13,583 nucleotides of DNA from Lachnospiraceae bacterium UBA3850 (GTDB taxonomy: Bacteria > Bacillota > Clostridia > Lachnospirales > Lachnospiraceae). Shown piece after piece: positions 1-7,498 of the stretch (within the stretch, counting starts at the first letter, position 1; each line of letters opens with the position of its first letter). The DNA lies in assembly GCA_002392655.1 (NCBI GenBank), contig DGHK01000063.1:1-13583 (forward strand). The letters are read 5' to 3'. Both the position numbers and the translations under genes were made by a program. Under the pieces are notes generated by a model, which was not told where the DNA came from, ran no database searches, and worked only from the letters and a program-made list of their open reading frames with translations.

Positions 1-122
1 ATCCTTATGAAAGAAGGATCATTCACTCAACACTTCAGTCTGATAAGTTTGTATCAACAAAGTCTGAGGGTGAAGAACCATATCGTAGAGTTGTTGTTTA
101 CCCAAAGAAAAATGGTAGATAA
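1..122 (+). CDS. jag: Jag/KhpB RNA-binding protein, C-terminal end only (R3H domain)
   Basis: An open frame enters from the left edge (first full codon at 3) and stops with TAA at 120-122. The visible 39 residues begin PYERRIIHSTLQ and continue with a KSEGEEPYRRVVVYP stretch. This matches the end of the R3H domain of Jag/KhpB (SpoIIIJ-associated protein): RRIIH is the Arg-x3-His signature, and the segment after it is the conserved SxGxEPxRRVVV strand. Members of the family bind RNA and are linked to cell-envelope growth control; the gene normally lies after yidC near the replication origin. The N-terminal Jag domain and KH domain are outside the window. The next gene, trmB, is on the other strand with five bases between the stop codons, and there is no room for a separate terminator. 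Confidence 0.88.
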   Translation, partial: PYERRIIHSTLQSDKFVSTKSEGEEPYRRVVVYPKKNGR

Positions 123-127
123 ACATC

Positions 128-772
128 CTAAACAGGTTGTTTTATAATCATCATGTTAATTTTGTGGCCGAGTACGGAAAACTTCTTTTCGTACTCGGTC
201 ATTATATTTCCTTCATTATATTCAGAATTATGAAGGTCTCTTGTTTCAACCAGAATCTGCCAACCACAAGTTTCAGCAGTTTCCACTGAAAAATCAAACA
301 GATCTATGTTGTCTGTTTTAAAATGAATAGTTCCTTCTTTTTTAAGTATGCCTGTGTAACGTTTAAGAAATCTGTCGGAGGTCAGTCTTCTTTTAGCATT
401 TCTGTCCTTAGGCCATGGATCACTGAAGTTAAGATAGATACGGTCTACCTCGTCTTTATCAAAAACGTCTTCTACATATTCAGCTTCCATTCTAATAAAG
501 TATAGATTTTTAATGTCAGGCTCCTGCTCTCTTTTTTCAAGGGCGCGAAGTAGAACGCTGGAATACTTTTCTATTCCAACGTAGTTTATATCTGGATTAT
601 TACGAGCCATTTCCATAATGAATGTACCCTTTCCCATTCCTATTTCTATATGGATAGGGTTATTATTTCCGAAGACCTCATGCCACTTTCCTTTATGTGT
701 AGTTTCGTCGTGTATAACATAATCGCTCTCTGCAATTGATTCTCTGGCTCCCGGTATATTTCTGAGTCTCAT
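128..772 (-). CDS. trmB: tRNA (guanine-N7-)-methyltransferase TrmB
   Basis: This 214-residue protein has the usual length of bacterial TrmB. The enzyme transfers a methyl group from S-adenosylmethionine to N7 of guanosine 46 in the tRNA variable loop, in the cytoplasm. The SAM-binding loop is EIGMGKG (residues 43-49) followed by the acidic GIEKYSS strand end (66-72). The family signature NFSDPWPKDRNAKRRLT spans 115-131, and the conserved TEYE element is at 192-195. The start ATG (770-772) sits five bases after GGAGG on the minus strand. A minus-strand promoter with TTGACA lies just upstream. The gene is convergent with jag and divergent from dacF, so it appears to be a single-gene transcript. 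This is an ordinary housekeeping gene, but it stands where mnmE would be expected after jag. Confidence 0.96.
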   Translation of the reverse strand: MRLRNIPGARESIAESDYVIHDETTHKGKWHEVFGNNNPIHIEIGMGKGTFIMEMARNNPDINYVGIEKYSSVLLRALEKREQEPDIKNLYFIRMEAEYVEDVFDKDEVDRIYLNFSDPWPKDRNAKRRLTSDRFLKRYTGILKKEGTIHFKTDNIDLFDFSVETAETCGWQILVETRDLHNSEYNEGNIMTEYEKKFSVLGHKINMMIIKQPV

Positions 773-808
773 ATCTTCCTCCGTTTAGCTTTATTTCAGA
801 CATAGACG

Positions 809-838
809 ACTTTACTTCAATACTTGGCTTTTTGTCAA
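809..838 (-). promoter_or_regulatory. Promoter of trmB
   Basis: On the minus strand, TTGACA (833-838) is followed by TAAAGT (809-814) after an 18-base spacer. This is a good sigma-A/70-type pair, about 37 bases upstream of the trmB start codon. It was identified by eye only. Confidence 0.6.
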
Positions 839-857
839 CATTAATTATGCAAAAAAC

Positions 858-894
858 TTGAGATTTTGGGCGATATATACGATAATAGTATAAT
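858..894 (+). promoter_or_regulatory. Promoter(s) of dacF
   Basis: Two overlapping plus-strand solutions are visible. The first is TTGAGA (858-863), 17 bases, GATAAT (881-886). The second is TTGGGC (866-871), 17 bases, TATAAT (889-894). Either would start transcription shortly before the ribosome binding site at 910-913. The region is divergent with the trmB promoter, and the two cores lie about 20 bases apart. Confidence 0.6.
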
Positions 895-920
895 TGAGAA
901 AAAGAAACTGAGGAAACTCT

Positions 921-2495
921 TTGCTTATGCAGTTTTTACATATATATAAAAAGAACAGAATATTGTCCGCAGTTATGATTATACTTATTCTGATTAGCTG
1001 TTTTTCATATGGCAAAGTTCATGCTGTAAGTGTTAGTGATGTAGATACATCTCAGAATAAGAAATATCCTTCTGCCAGTGATATAGCCGGAAATGCGTCT
1101 GTTACTGATGCAGGCTTTGTACCTGCCGATGCACCGGCCATCACTTCGCAGGCTGCTATTGTTATGGATCTTGATACTGGAGATATCCTATACGAGAAAG
1201 CATCTCATCAGGCTATGTATCCAGCAAGTATAACAAAGGTACTTACATGTCTGCTTGCTATTGAGAACGGAAATGTGAATGATATCATAACTGTTTCGGA
1301 ATCAGATATGGATCAGGTTGAAGAAGGTAGCTCTGCAATAGGACTCCAGGCTGGAGAACAGCTGACACTTAAGGATGCTCTTTATGGTATGATGCTTAAT
1401 TCAGGAAATGAGTGTGCTCTTGCTATCTCAGATTATATATCCGGTTCAACTTCTCAATTTGCAGATCTTATGAATAAGACAGCCAGAGATCTGGGATGTA
1501 CAGATTCAAATTTCGTTAATCCTAATGGTCTTCATAACCCTGATCACTATACTACTTGCTACGATATGGCTTTAATAGGAAGAGCTGCGTACCAGTATCC
1601 GGAGTTCAAGAAGCTTATATCTACACAGTCTTATACCATTCCGGAAACTAATATGAATGAAGAGAGACCACTTTGGCAGGAGAACAGGCTTACCTTTGCC
1701 GGAAATGGTGAATACTATTATCAGTATTGTACCGGCGGAAAAACAGGATATACTGTAGATGCTCTTGCTACTCTTATATCCTTTGCAGAAAGAGATGGTA
1801 AAAGACTTGTTACAGTTGTCATGAAATGCGAGCCTACAACAGATTCTTATCTCGATACAATAAAACTCGATGAATTCTGTTTTAGTCACTATAGATTATG
1901 TAAACCACTTATAGATTATAAATTCCAAAACAATTTTCAAAGTAATTACTACGAAAATTCTGATATTTTAACTAACTTCTATAATGATCTTGAACATAGA
2001 GATTTTAGATATTATGTAAACCAAGACTATTCGTTTTATATCAGGTCGTTTGTAAATGATTCTGATATAAATATGGATATAGAGTATTATGATAAAATAA
2101 AGGATGACAAAAGAGGACGCGTATTATTCTCCTATAACGGAAGTGTATTGGGAGAAACCGAAATTCTTGTGGAGAGGCCGGCTATAGAAGCATCTTCTAC
2201 AGATGCTTTGAAGAACAGGGTTTTGGAGGAAGAAACAGAAGTTACTTATATGAAGTGGCTTAAAAGAATAATAGTAGTTCTTATTATTCTGATAATTGTT
2301 TTTCTGGTTATACTGCTTATTATTAAGATACATAAGAGATTCCAGTATTATCAGAGTAAAAGAAGTGTCCGCTACTACCCTATCTCCAAGGATGCCAGAT
2401 TAAATAAGAAGAAGGAAGAGGCAGCTAGAAAATCAGGCGAAAAAGATAGGAAAGAAGAAGTAAGTAAACCTGTTGATGAAGATAAGAAGGATTAG
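921..2495 (+). CDS. dacF: D-alanyl-D-alanine carboxypeptidase (peptidase S11, DacF-type) with membrane anchor and charged tail
   Basis: A penicillin-binding protein that removes the terminal D-alanine of peptidoglycan stem peptides outside the membrane. A hydrophobic N-terminal segment (about residues 14-30) looks like a signal sequence. The three active-site motifs of the S11 family are all present: SITK (103-106, nucleophile Ser103), SGN (161-163) and KTG (274-276). After the catalytic domain comes a beta-rich region, then a strong membrane helix (about 449-469) and a roughly 55-residue tail rich in Lys and Glu, predicted to be cytoplasmic. The start is uncertain: TTG at 921 is seven bases after GAGG (910-913), while ATG at 927 would be 13 bases away, so TTG fits better. 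The next gene begins five bases after the stop, which suggests translational coupling. The beta-lactamase-like fold is intact. The long charged tail is the least usual part. Confidence 0.93.
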   Translation: MLMQFLHIYKKNRILSAVMIILILISCFSYGKVHAVSVSDVDTSQNKKYPSASDIAGNASVTDAGFVPADAPAITSQAAIVMDLDTGDILYEKASHQAMYPASITKVLTCLLAIENGNVNDIITVSESDMDQVEEGSSAIGLQAGEQLTLKDALYGMMLNSGNECALAISDYISGSTSQFADLMNKTARDLGCTDSNFVNPNGLHNPDHYTTCYDMALIGRAAYQYPEFKKLISTQSYTIPETNMNEERPLWQENRLTFAGNGEYYYQYCTGGKTGYTVDALATLISFAERDGKRLVTVVMKCEPTTDSYLDTIKLDEFCFSHYRLCKPLIDYKFQNNFQSNYYENSDILTNFYNDLEHRDFRYYVNQDYSFYIRSFVNDSDINMDIEYYDKIKDDKRGRVLFSYNGSVLGETEILVERPAIEASSTDALKNRVLEEETEVTYMKWLKRIIVVLIILIIVFLVILLIIKIHKRFQYYQSKRSVRYYPISKDARLNKKKEEAARKSGEKDRKEEVSKPVDEDKKD

Positions 2496-2500
2496 GAATT

Positions 2501-3655
2501 ATGGAGCAATACTTTAGTACAATTAATGAATCATTAGAAGAGATGATATCATACTTCAGTAAGCTTTATTCAGAACACGATGCTCTTCTTAAGGAATATA
2601 AGGCTAAGCTTTTTGAAGTAAATGTTAAACTGGATGAGTTAACACGTACACAGAATGTTTATTCTTTAAATACAGATTATAGAAAGAATGTATTTAGTCC
2701 TATTGAAACAGGTAATGAGGATTCTAATAAGGAAGCTGAAATCAAAAAGGAAATCAAAAGCCTTAAAGCTAAACAAAATGAATATGAATATGATATTAAT
2801 GAAGAAACTATTTATCTGAAATCTATAGATAAAAGAATTCAAAAGCTAAGTGAATCCAAAATTGCTGTTGGCAAGTTAAATATCGAGTTTGATAAAACAA
2901 CAGCCGGTGTTGATGAATCTGAAGTAGAAAGAAGGATTGAATCTGAAAAAGAAGCAGTACGTCGTCAGCTTAAAAAGGAATACGAAAGTAAGAATGATAT
3001 AGATAAGGATGATCTGCATAGACATATGGATAAAATTCTTATGATAAATGCATTTGATAATTCATACTATACTACTGTTCTAGATAAGAGAGTTAAAAAT
3101 ACTATAAGTAGAAATACTATAGAACTTGAAGATGTTATAAAAAGTATAGATGTTGATCCGGGTTTATCAAAAAGAACTATCAAAGAGGTTGTTTCATCTC
3201 AGAATAACTTAATTAGTATAGTAGATGATCAGTTAACTAGAATGGATCATAGTATTGATGAAAAGAAGGGAATCAGAAAAGCTCTGAGTGATTGGGCTTT
3301 TGATAAGAGAGAGAATTATCCTGATCTTTCTATAGAAATGAATGTTGGAGATTTAGAACATAAACCTAATTATGTCAGATTCTATAGCATATTCCGTCTG
3401 ATTGATATCTTCTTCGATAATGTTGTTAAACATTCAAATGCTTCACACGTTAGGATATCTCTTGACGAGGATGATAATAAATATAAGCTGAGAATAAAGG
3501 ACGATGGAATTGGTCTCCCGGATGACTATCTCTCTAATAATGAATGGTATAGCGGAATTAATCGAGCTAAAGAGATAGCATTCCTTCTATCAGGTAAGCT
3601 CAGTATTATAGATGATAATGGTACAGACGTCAGTGTTGTATTTGATATAGAATAA
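2501..3655 (+). CDS. Soluble coiled-coil protein with histidine-kinase-type ATPase domain (orphan sensor-kinase-like)
   Basis: This 384-residue protein has no signal peptide or membrane helix. Residues about 20-165 are very rich in Lys, Glu and Asp and look like coiled coil. A central part (about 170-290) may form a helical dimerisation region. The C-terminus is a GHKL ATPase domain like that of NarL/DegS-type kinases: N box near LIDIFFDNVVKHSNASHVRI (300-319, Asn307), G1 box DDGIGLPDD (334-342), and the GINRAKEIAFLLSGKL segment (352-367) corresponding to the G2 helix. I see no clear phospho-acceptor H box of the ELHD type, and there is no response regulator nearby, so kinase activity is not assured. 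The ATG is preceded by AGGA inside the end of dacF. The tight spacing suggests a link to cell-wall or membrane status, but that is inference. argS follows after 37 bases. Confidence 0.75.
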   Translation: MEQYFSTINESLEEMISYFSKLYSEHDALLKEYKAKLFEVNVKLDELTRTQNVYSLNTDYRKNVFSPIETGNEDSNKEAEIKKEIKSLKAKQNEYEYDINEETIYLKSIDKRIQKLSESKIAVGKLNIEFDKTTAGVDESEVERRIESEKEAVRRQLKKEYESKNDIDKDDLHRHMDKILMINAFDNSYYTTVLDKRVKNTISRNTIELEDVIKSIDVDPGLSKRTIKEVVSSQNNLISIVDDQLTRMDHSIDEKKGIRKALSDWAFDKRENYPDLSIEMNVGDLEHKPNYVRFYSIFRLIDIFFDNVVKHSNASHVRISLDEDDNKYKLRIKDDGIGLPDDYLSNNEWYSGINRAKEIAFLLSGKLSIIDDNGTDVSVVFDIE

Positions 3656-3692
3656 TAGTTTAAGAAACTTAACGAAACGGAGTGAAAATGAT

Positions 3693-5402
3693 ATGAAAAA
3701 CATGGTAATTGATATTCTGAGCAAAGCAGTTACAGAACTCTCAGCAGAAGAAATATCTGAGATTCTTGAACAGCCTCCTAAACCTGAACTTGGAGACTAT
3801 GCTTTCCCTTGCTTCAGACTCGCAAAGGTTATGAGAAAAGCCCCAAATATGATAGCCACTGATATATATGAGTCTGTAATGAAGGATGAAAGAATTAACG
3901 AATCATTTGATAAGGTTGAAACAAATGGAGCATACGTTAATTTTTTTACTAATAAAACTTTATTTGCTAAAACAGTTCTTGAAAAGAGTATGGAGGATGA
4001 CTATGGTTCATCTCATGTAGGTGATGGTAAAACAATCTGTATAGACTACTCTTCTCCTAATATTGCAAAGAATTTCCATGTAGGACATCTAAGAACAACT
4101 GTTATTGGAAATTCACTGTTCAAGATATTTACCAAGCAAGGATATAATGTTGAAAGAATTAATCACCTGGGTGATTGGGGTACTCAGTTTGGAAAACTTA
4201 TTGTAGCATATAAAAACTGGGGTTCTGAGGAAAAAGTAAAAGAAAAAGGTATAGAGGAACTTATGAGACTCTATGTTCTCTTCCACGATGAGGCTGATAA
4301 GAAACCTGAACTTGAGGACGAGGCCAGACTTTGGTTCCACAGAATGGAACTTGGAGATGAAGAAGCACTTAATATCTGGAAGTGGTTTGTAGAAATAAGT
4401 CTCGAAGAATTTAGACGTACATATGCATTATTAGGTGTAGACTTTGATCATTATACTGGTGAAAGTTTCTATAGAAATATGACAGATGATGTTGTAGATG
4501 AACTCAAAAAGAAAAATCTACTTACAGAAAGTGAAGGAGCTATGATAGTTGACCTGTCTGAATATGATATGGCTCCATGTCTCATACTTAAGAAGGATGG
4601 AAGTTCTATATATGCAACTCGTGATATAGCTGCAGTTGAATACAGAAAGAAAACTTATAATTTCGATAAGTGTATATATGTAACAGGTCAGGAGCAAAAA
4701 CTTCATTTTGCTCAGGTATTCAAGGTTATGGAACTACTTGGATACGATTGGGCTAAAGATAGTCTGGTTCATATTCCATATGGTCTTGTAAGTCTCGATG
4801 GTGCTAAGCTTTCCAGCCGTGGTGGTAACGTTATCTACGCTGAGGATATTCTAAAAGAAGCCATATCCAAGATTAGAGAAATAATCGACGAGAAGAATCC
4901 TGATCTCAGTGATGAGCAGAAAGAAGAAGCATCTAGAATAGTTGGTGTTGGTGCAGTTATATTTAATGATCTGTATAATCAGAGAATTAAGGATGTTTCC
5001 TTTAAATGGGAACATATAACAAGTTTTGAAGGTGAAACCGGACCATATGTGCAGTATACATATGCAAGATGCTCCAGTATCCTCAGAAATCTTGAATCAT
5101 TTAGTTTAGAACGTCATATAGATTATTCTATACTTACAGATTTTACTTCTGTAGATCTTCTGAAAGAAATAAACAGATATCAAAGCGTAGTCGATGAAGC
5201 AGCTGACAGGTATGAACCTTCTGTAGTTGCAAGATATGCTGTTGATCTTGCTCAGGCTTTCAATAGATTCTATACAGAAAACAGAATTGCTGTTGATGAC
5301 GTAACTGTTCGTAATACCAGAACCAAGATTACTTATATTACCAGAGAAATTCTTAGAGATGCACTTAACCTTCTTGGTATAGGATGTGTTGAACAGATGT
5401 AA
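3693..5402 (+). CDS. argS: Arginyl-tRNA synthetase
   Basis: A class I aminoacyl-tRNA synthetase of 569 residues, a normal length, charging tRNA-Arg in the cytoplasm. The N-terminal additional domain (about 1-100) carries the typical PPKPELGDYAFPCF segment. The HIGH signature appears as HVGH (129-132) in NIAKNFHVGHLRTT, and the KMSKS loop as KLSSR (372-376). The NHLGDWGTQFG motif (157-167) is characteristic of ArgRS. The C-terminal anticodon-binding helices include FEGETGPYVQYTYAR and the end YITREILRDALNLLGI. ATG at 3688 is out of frame; the chosen ATG at 3693 has GGAG at 3679-3682. No T-box leader is present in the 37-base gap, so the gene is probably read with the upstream two. The stop codon overlaps the first parS palindrome. 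Confidence 0.97.
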   Translation: MKNMVIDILSKAVTELSAEEISEILEQPPKPELGDYAFPCFRLAKVMRKAPNMIATDIYESVMKDERINESFDKVETNGAYVNFFTNKTLFAKTVLEKSMEDDYGSSHVGDGKTICIDYSSPNIAKNFHVGHLRTTVIGNSLFKIFTKQGYNVERINHLGDWGTQFGKLIVAYKNWGSEEKVKEKGIEELMRLYVLFHDEADKKPELEDEARLWFHRMELGDEEALNIWKWFVEISLEEFRRTYALLGVDFDHYTGESFYRNMTDDVVDELKKKNLLTESEGAMIVDLSEYDMAPCLILKKDGSSIYATRDIAAVEYRKKTYNFDKCIYVTGQEQKLHFAQVFKVMELLGYDWAKDSLVHIPYGLVSLDGAKLSSRGGNVIYAEDILKEAISKIREIIDEKNPDLSDEQKEEASRIVGVGAVIFNDLYNQRIKDVSFKWEHITSFEGETGPYVQYTYARCSSILRNLESFSLERHIDYSILTDFTSVDLLKEINRYQSVVDEAADRYEPSVVARYAVDLAQAFNRFYTENRIAVDDVTVRNTRTKITYITREILRDALNLLGIGCVEQM

Positions 5403-5420
5403 TGTTTCACGTGAAACATT
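5401..5420. other. parS site 1 (ParB-binding centromere site)
   Basis: The core TGTTTCACGTGAAACA (5403-5418) is identical to the bacterial parS consensus and extends to a perfect 20-base palindrome with flanking AA/TT. The AA at 5401-5402 belongs to the argS stop codon. ParB loads here as a clamp to organise the origin region for segregation. ParB is encoded about 1.1 kb downstream. Confidence 0.95.
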
Positions 5421-5442
5421 ATTAATCAAAAAAATATTTTTC

Positions 5443-5480
5443 AAAAAGGAAATGTTTCACGTGAAACATTTCCTTTTTTT
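5443..5480 (+). terminator. Intrinsic terminator of argS built around parS site 2
   Basis: Positions 5443-5478 form a perfect inverted repeat with 18-base arms: five A, GGAAA, and the left half of the ParB site, mirrored to end in CC and a T-run (5474-5480, seven T). In RNA this gives a long stem capped by CACGUG, followed by U residues, which is the classical Rho-independent form. It lies 40 bases after the argS stop. The symmetrical A and T tracts mean it could act in both directions. The centre is parS site 2. Confidence 0.85.
5451..5470. other. parS site 2 (inside the terminator stem)
   Basis: The core TGTTTCACGTGAAACA is at 5453-5468, identical to sites 1 and 3 and 50 bases from site 1. 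It makes up the whole central part of the argS terminator stem. Confidence 0.95.
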
Positions 5481-5566
5481 GCAAATTTTTGATTTTTCTG
5501 TCTATTAACTATTATCTTTTCTAGATTATAGATAAATATGTATATCGTTATCTTATCCGATTAATA

Positions 5567-5586
5567 AATGTTTCACGTGAAACATT
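5567..5586. other. parS site 3
   Basis: The core TGTTTCACGTGAAACA is at 5569-5584 with the same AA/TT extension, 116 bases after site 2 and about 80 bases upstream of the parA promoter -35 element. ParB spreading from here could cover that promoter, which would allow autoregulation; this is inference. Confidence 0.95.
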
Positions 5587-5661
5587 AATAGTATATTCGT
5601 ACTAACCTGAATATAACAAATATAGTAAACCCTATAATCATCTGAATATATCTGATTTATA

Positions 5662-5690
5662 TTGATAATACCACTGCTTTGGGCTATAAT
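5662..5690 (+). promoter_or_regulatory. Promoter of parA-parB operon
   Basis: TTGATA (5662-5667), a 17-base spacer and a perfect TATAAT (5685-5690). The expected start of transcription is near 5697, 30 bases before the parA ATG, which has GAGG at 5718-5721. Confidence 0.75.
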
Positions 5691-5726
5691 GTAGAAAGTT
5701 ATTGATTTTATGTAAAAGAGGAAATT

Positions 5727-6497
5727 ATGGGTAGAATAATTGCGGTTGCAAACCAAAAAGGTGGTGTAGGAAAAACTACTACTGCCATCAATCTAGCTGC
5801 CTGTCTGGCAGAAAAAGGCAAAAAAGTTCTGGCAATCGATATGGACTCACAGGGAAATATGACCAGTGGCCTCGGTATAGATAAGGACGATCTTGACTAT
5901 ACTATATATGAGACTCTCATAGGTGAATGTAATATCGGTGAAAGTATGATCATAGATGTTTATCCGAATCTTAATCTCGTTCCTTCAAGCAGAAATCTTG
6001 CAGGAGTTGAAGTTGATTTTATTGATCTTGATAAACCTCAGCAGGTACTCAAGTCTAATATAAAAGGAATTCGTAGGAATTTTGATTTTATAATTATAGA
6101 CTGCCCACCTGCTCTAGGTATGCTCACCATTAACGCTATGACTGCTGCAGATACAGTTATAGTTCCGATACAGTGTGAGTACTATGCGCTCGAAGGACTT
6201 AGCCAGCTTATTTATACGATAGACCTGATCAAGAAGAAGCTTAATAAAAATCTTGAGATAGAAGGCGTTGTATTTACCATGTATGATTCAAGAACTAATC
6301 TGTCTGAACAGGTAGTTGAGAATGTACGTGAAAATCTTGATGAGATTATATATGATACAGTTGTCCCGAGAAATGTTCGCTTGGCAGAGGCTCCGAGTTT
6401 CGGACAACCTATTAATGTATATGATCCAAGAAGTACCGGAGCCGAGGCATATAGAAGCCTTGCTGATGAAGTAATAAGGAATAAACTATTTCAATAG
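5727..6497 (+). CDS. parA: Chromosome partitioning ATPase ParA/Soj
   Basis: A 256-residue deviant Walker ATPase, the short chromosomal form without the N-terminal DNA-binding domain seen in many plasmid ParA proteins. The deviant Walker A motif KGGVGKTTT is at residues 11-19, including the signature first lysine. Walker A' is around VLAIDMDSQGN (34-44), and Walker B is FIIIDCPPALG (121-131). In Soj/ParA systems ATP-bound dimers bind DNA nonspecifically and are released by ParB, which moves or positions the origin region and, in some species, regulates DnaA. The ATG lies five bases after GAGG. parB starts 15 bases after the stop, so the two are almost certainly co-transcribed. The parS cluster just upstream completes the system. 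Confidence 0.96.
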   Translation: MGRIIAVANQKGGVGKTTTAINLAACLAEKGKKVLAIDMDSQGNMTSGLGIDKDDLDYTIYETLIGECNIGESMIIDVYPNLNLVPSSRNLAGVEVDFIDLDKPQQVLKSNIKGIRRNFDFIIIDCPPALGMLTINAMTAADTVIVPIQCEYYALEGLSQLIYTIDLIKKKLNKNLEIEGVVFTMYDSRTNLSEQVVENVRENLDEIIYDTVVPRNVRLAEAPSFGQPINVYDPRSTGAEAYRSLADEVIRNKLFQ

Positions 6498-6512
6498 TGT
6501 ATGGAGGTTATA

Positions 6513-7487
6513 ATGGCTGCTAAACGTGGTTTAGGAAAGGGATTAAACAAATTAATTCCTACAGATGATGATTCTCCAAAGAAATCATCCACATCTAAAA
6601 AATCAGCTCCTGTAAAGGAGAAAATAGTAGAAAAGGTTGTAGAAAAAGTTGTTGAAAAACCTGTGGCAAGTGAGATGAAGCTCAAAATATCAGAGATAGA
6701 GCCGAACTCTCTGCAGCCTAGAAAGGATTTCAATGAAGATGCTCTTGCTGAGCTTGCAGATTCCATAAAGAAGTTTGGAATAATTGAGCCTATTGTTGTG
6801 TCAAAAAAAGGACGTTCATATGTTATTATCGCAGGTGAGAGACGTTGGAGAGCTGCAAGACTTGCAGGCCTTAAGGAAGTTCCTGTTATAGTCAGAGAGT
6901 ATTCAGACAGAGAACGTATGGAGGTTGCTCTTATTGAAAATATTCAAAGAGAAGACTTGAATCCTGTTGAAGAAGCAATGGCTTATCAAAGTCTTATTGA
7001 AGAGTACAATCTCAAGCAGGATGAACTTGCCGAGAGAGTTTCAAAGGGTAGATCGACTATAACTAACTCACTTCGTATTCTGAAACTCTCAGATAAAGTA
7101 AAGCAGATGCTTATAGATGATATGATTACAACCGGACATGCCAGATGTCTGCTTGCTATTGAAGATGAGAATGTACAGTATGAAACAGCACTTTCTGTAT
7201 TTGACGAGGGTCTGAGTGTAAGAGAGACAGAACAACTTGTTAAGGGTGTTAATAATATCCTTAGTGGTAAGGAGATTGATGATAAGGGCCAGGTAGTAAC
7301 AAAGAAGAAGAATGATGAAGCGATGCAGGCTGTACTTGATCAGCTTGCTGAAAATCTAAAGAATACTCTTGGTTCCAAGGTTTCTATTAAGGCTAAGGGC
7401 AAGAAGGGTAAGATAGAAATTGAGTATGTTTCTTCAGATGATCTCGAGAGAATCATTCATATAATTAATACAGGTGCTAAACAGTAA
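6513..7487 (+). CDS. parB: Chromosome partitioning protein ParB/Spo0J
   Basis: This is a ParB-family CTPase clamp that binds the parS sites found upstream. I choose ATG at 6513 because GGAGG (6503-6507) lies five bases before it and the resulting start MAAKRGLGKGLNKLIP is the typical ParB N-terminus that stimulates ParA. An in-frame ATG at 6501 would overlap the ribosome binding site. From 6513 the protein is 324 residues. A Lys/Val/Glu linker with repeated VVEK units (about 38-50) precedes the N-terminal domain. The CTP-binding GERRWRAA box is at 108-115, and the ENIQREDLNPVEEA segment at 142-155. A helix-turn-helix region (about 166-190, DELAERVSKGRSTITNSLRIL) recognises parS. The C-terminal part (about 270-324) fits the dimerisation domain. 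Confidence 0.96.
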   Translation: MAAKRGLGKGLNKLIPTDDDSPKKSSTSKKSAPVKEKIVEKVVEKVVEKPVASEMKLKISEIEPNSLQPRKDFNEDALAELADSIKKFGIIEPIVVSKKGRSYVIIAGERRWRAARLAGLKEVPVIVREYSDRERMEVALIENIQREDLNPVEEAMAYQSLIEEYNLKQDELAERVSKGRSTITNSLRILKLSDKVKQMLIDDMITTGHARCLLAIEDENVQYETALSVFDEGLSVRETEQLVKGVNNILSGKEIDDKGQVVTKKKNDEAMQAVLDQLAENLKNTLGSKVSIKAKGKKGKIEIEYVSSDDLERIIHIINTGAKQ

Positions 7488-7498
7488 GGAGACTTTAT

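Larger units (their letters stand above)
5403..5726. other. argS-parA intergenic region with the parS cluster
   Basis: These 324 bases hold no supported gene. From left to right they contain parS 1, an A/T-rich spacer with runs of A and T (5427-5447), the parS 2 terminator, a T-rich stretch, parS 3, about 75 bases with no clear signal, and the parA promoter and ribosome binding site. A TATAAT at 5633-5638 has no good -35 partner. Confidence 0.85.

Noticed and set aside
5106..5444. Minus-strand open frame of 112 codons over the end of argS
   Set aside because: It is antisense to argS and the parS region, has no recognisable domain, and argS is certain in the other strand.
6501..6512. Upstream in-frame ATG as start of parB
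   Set aside because: It would use part of the GGAGG ribosome binding site as codons; the ATG at 6513 gives the typical ParB N-terminus.
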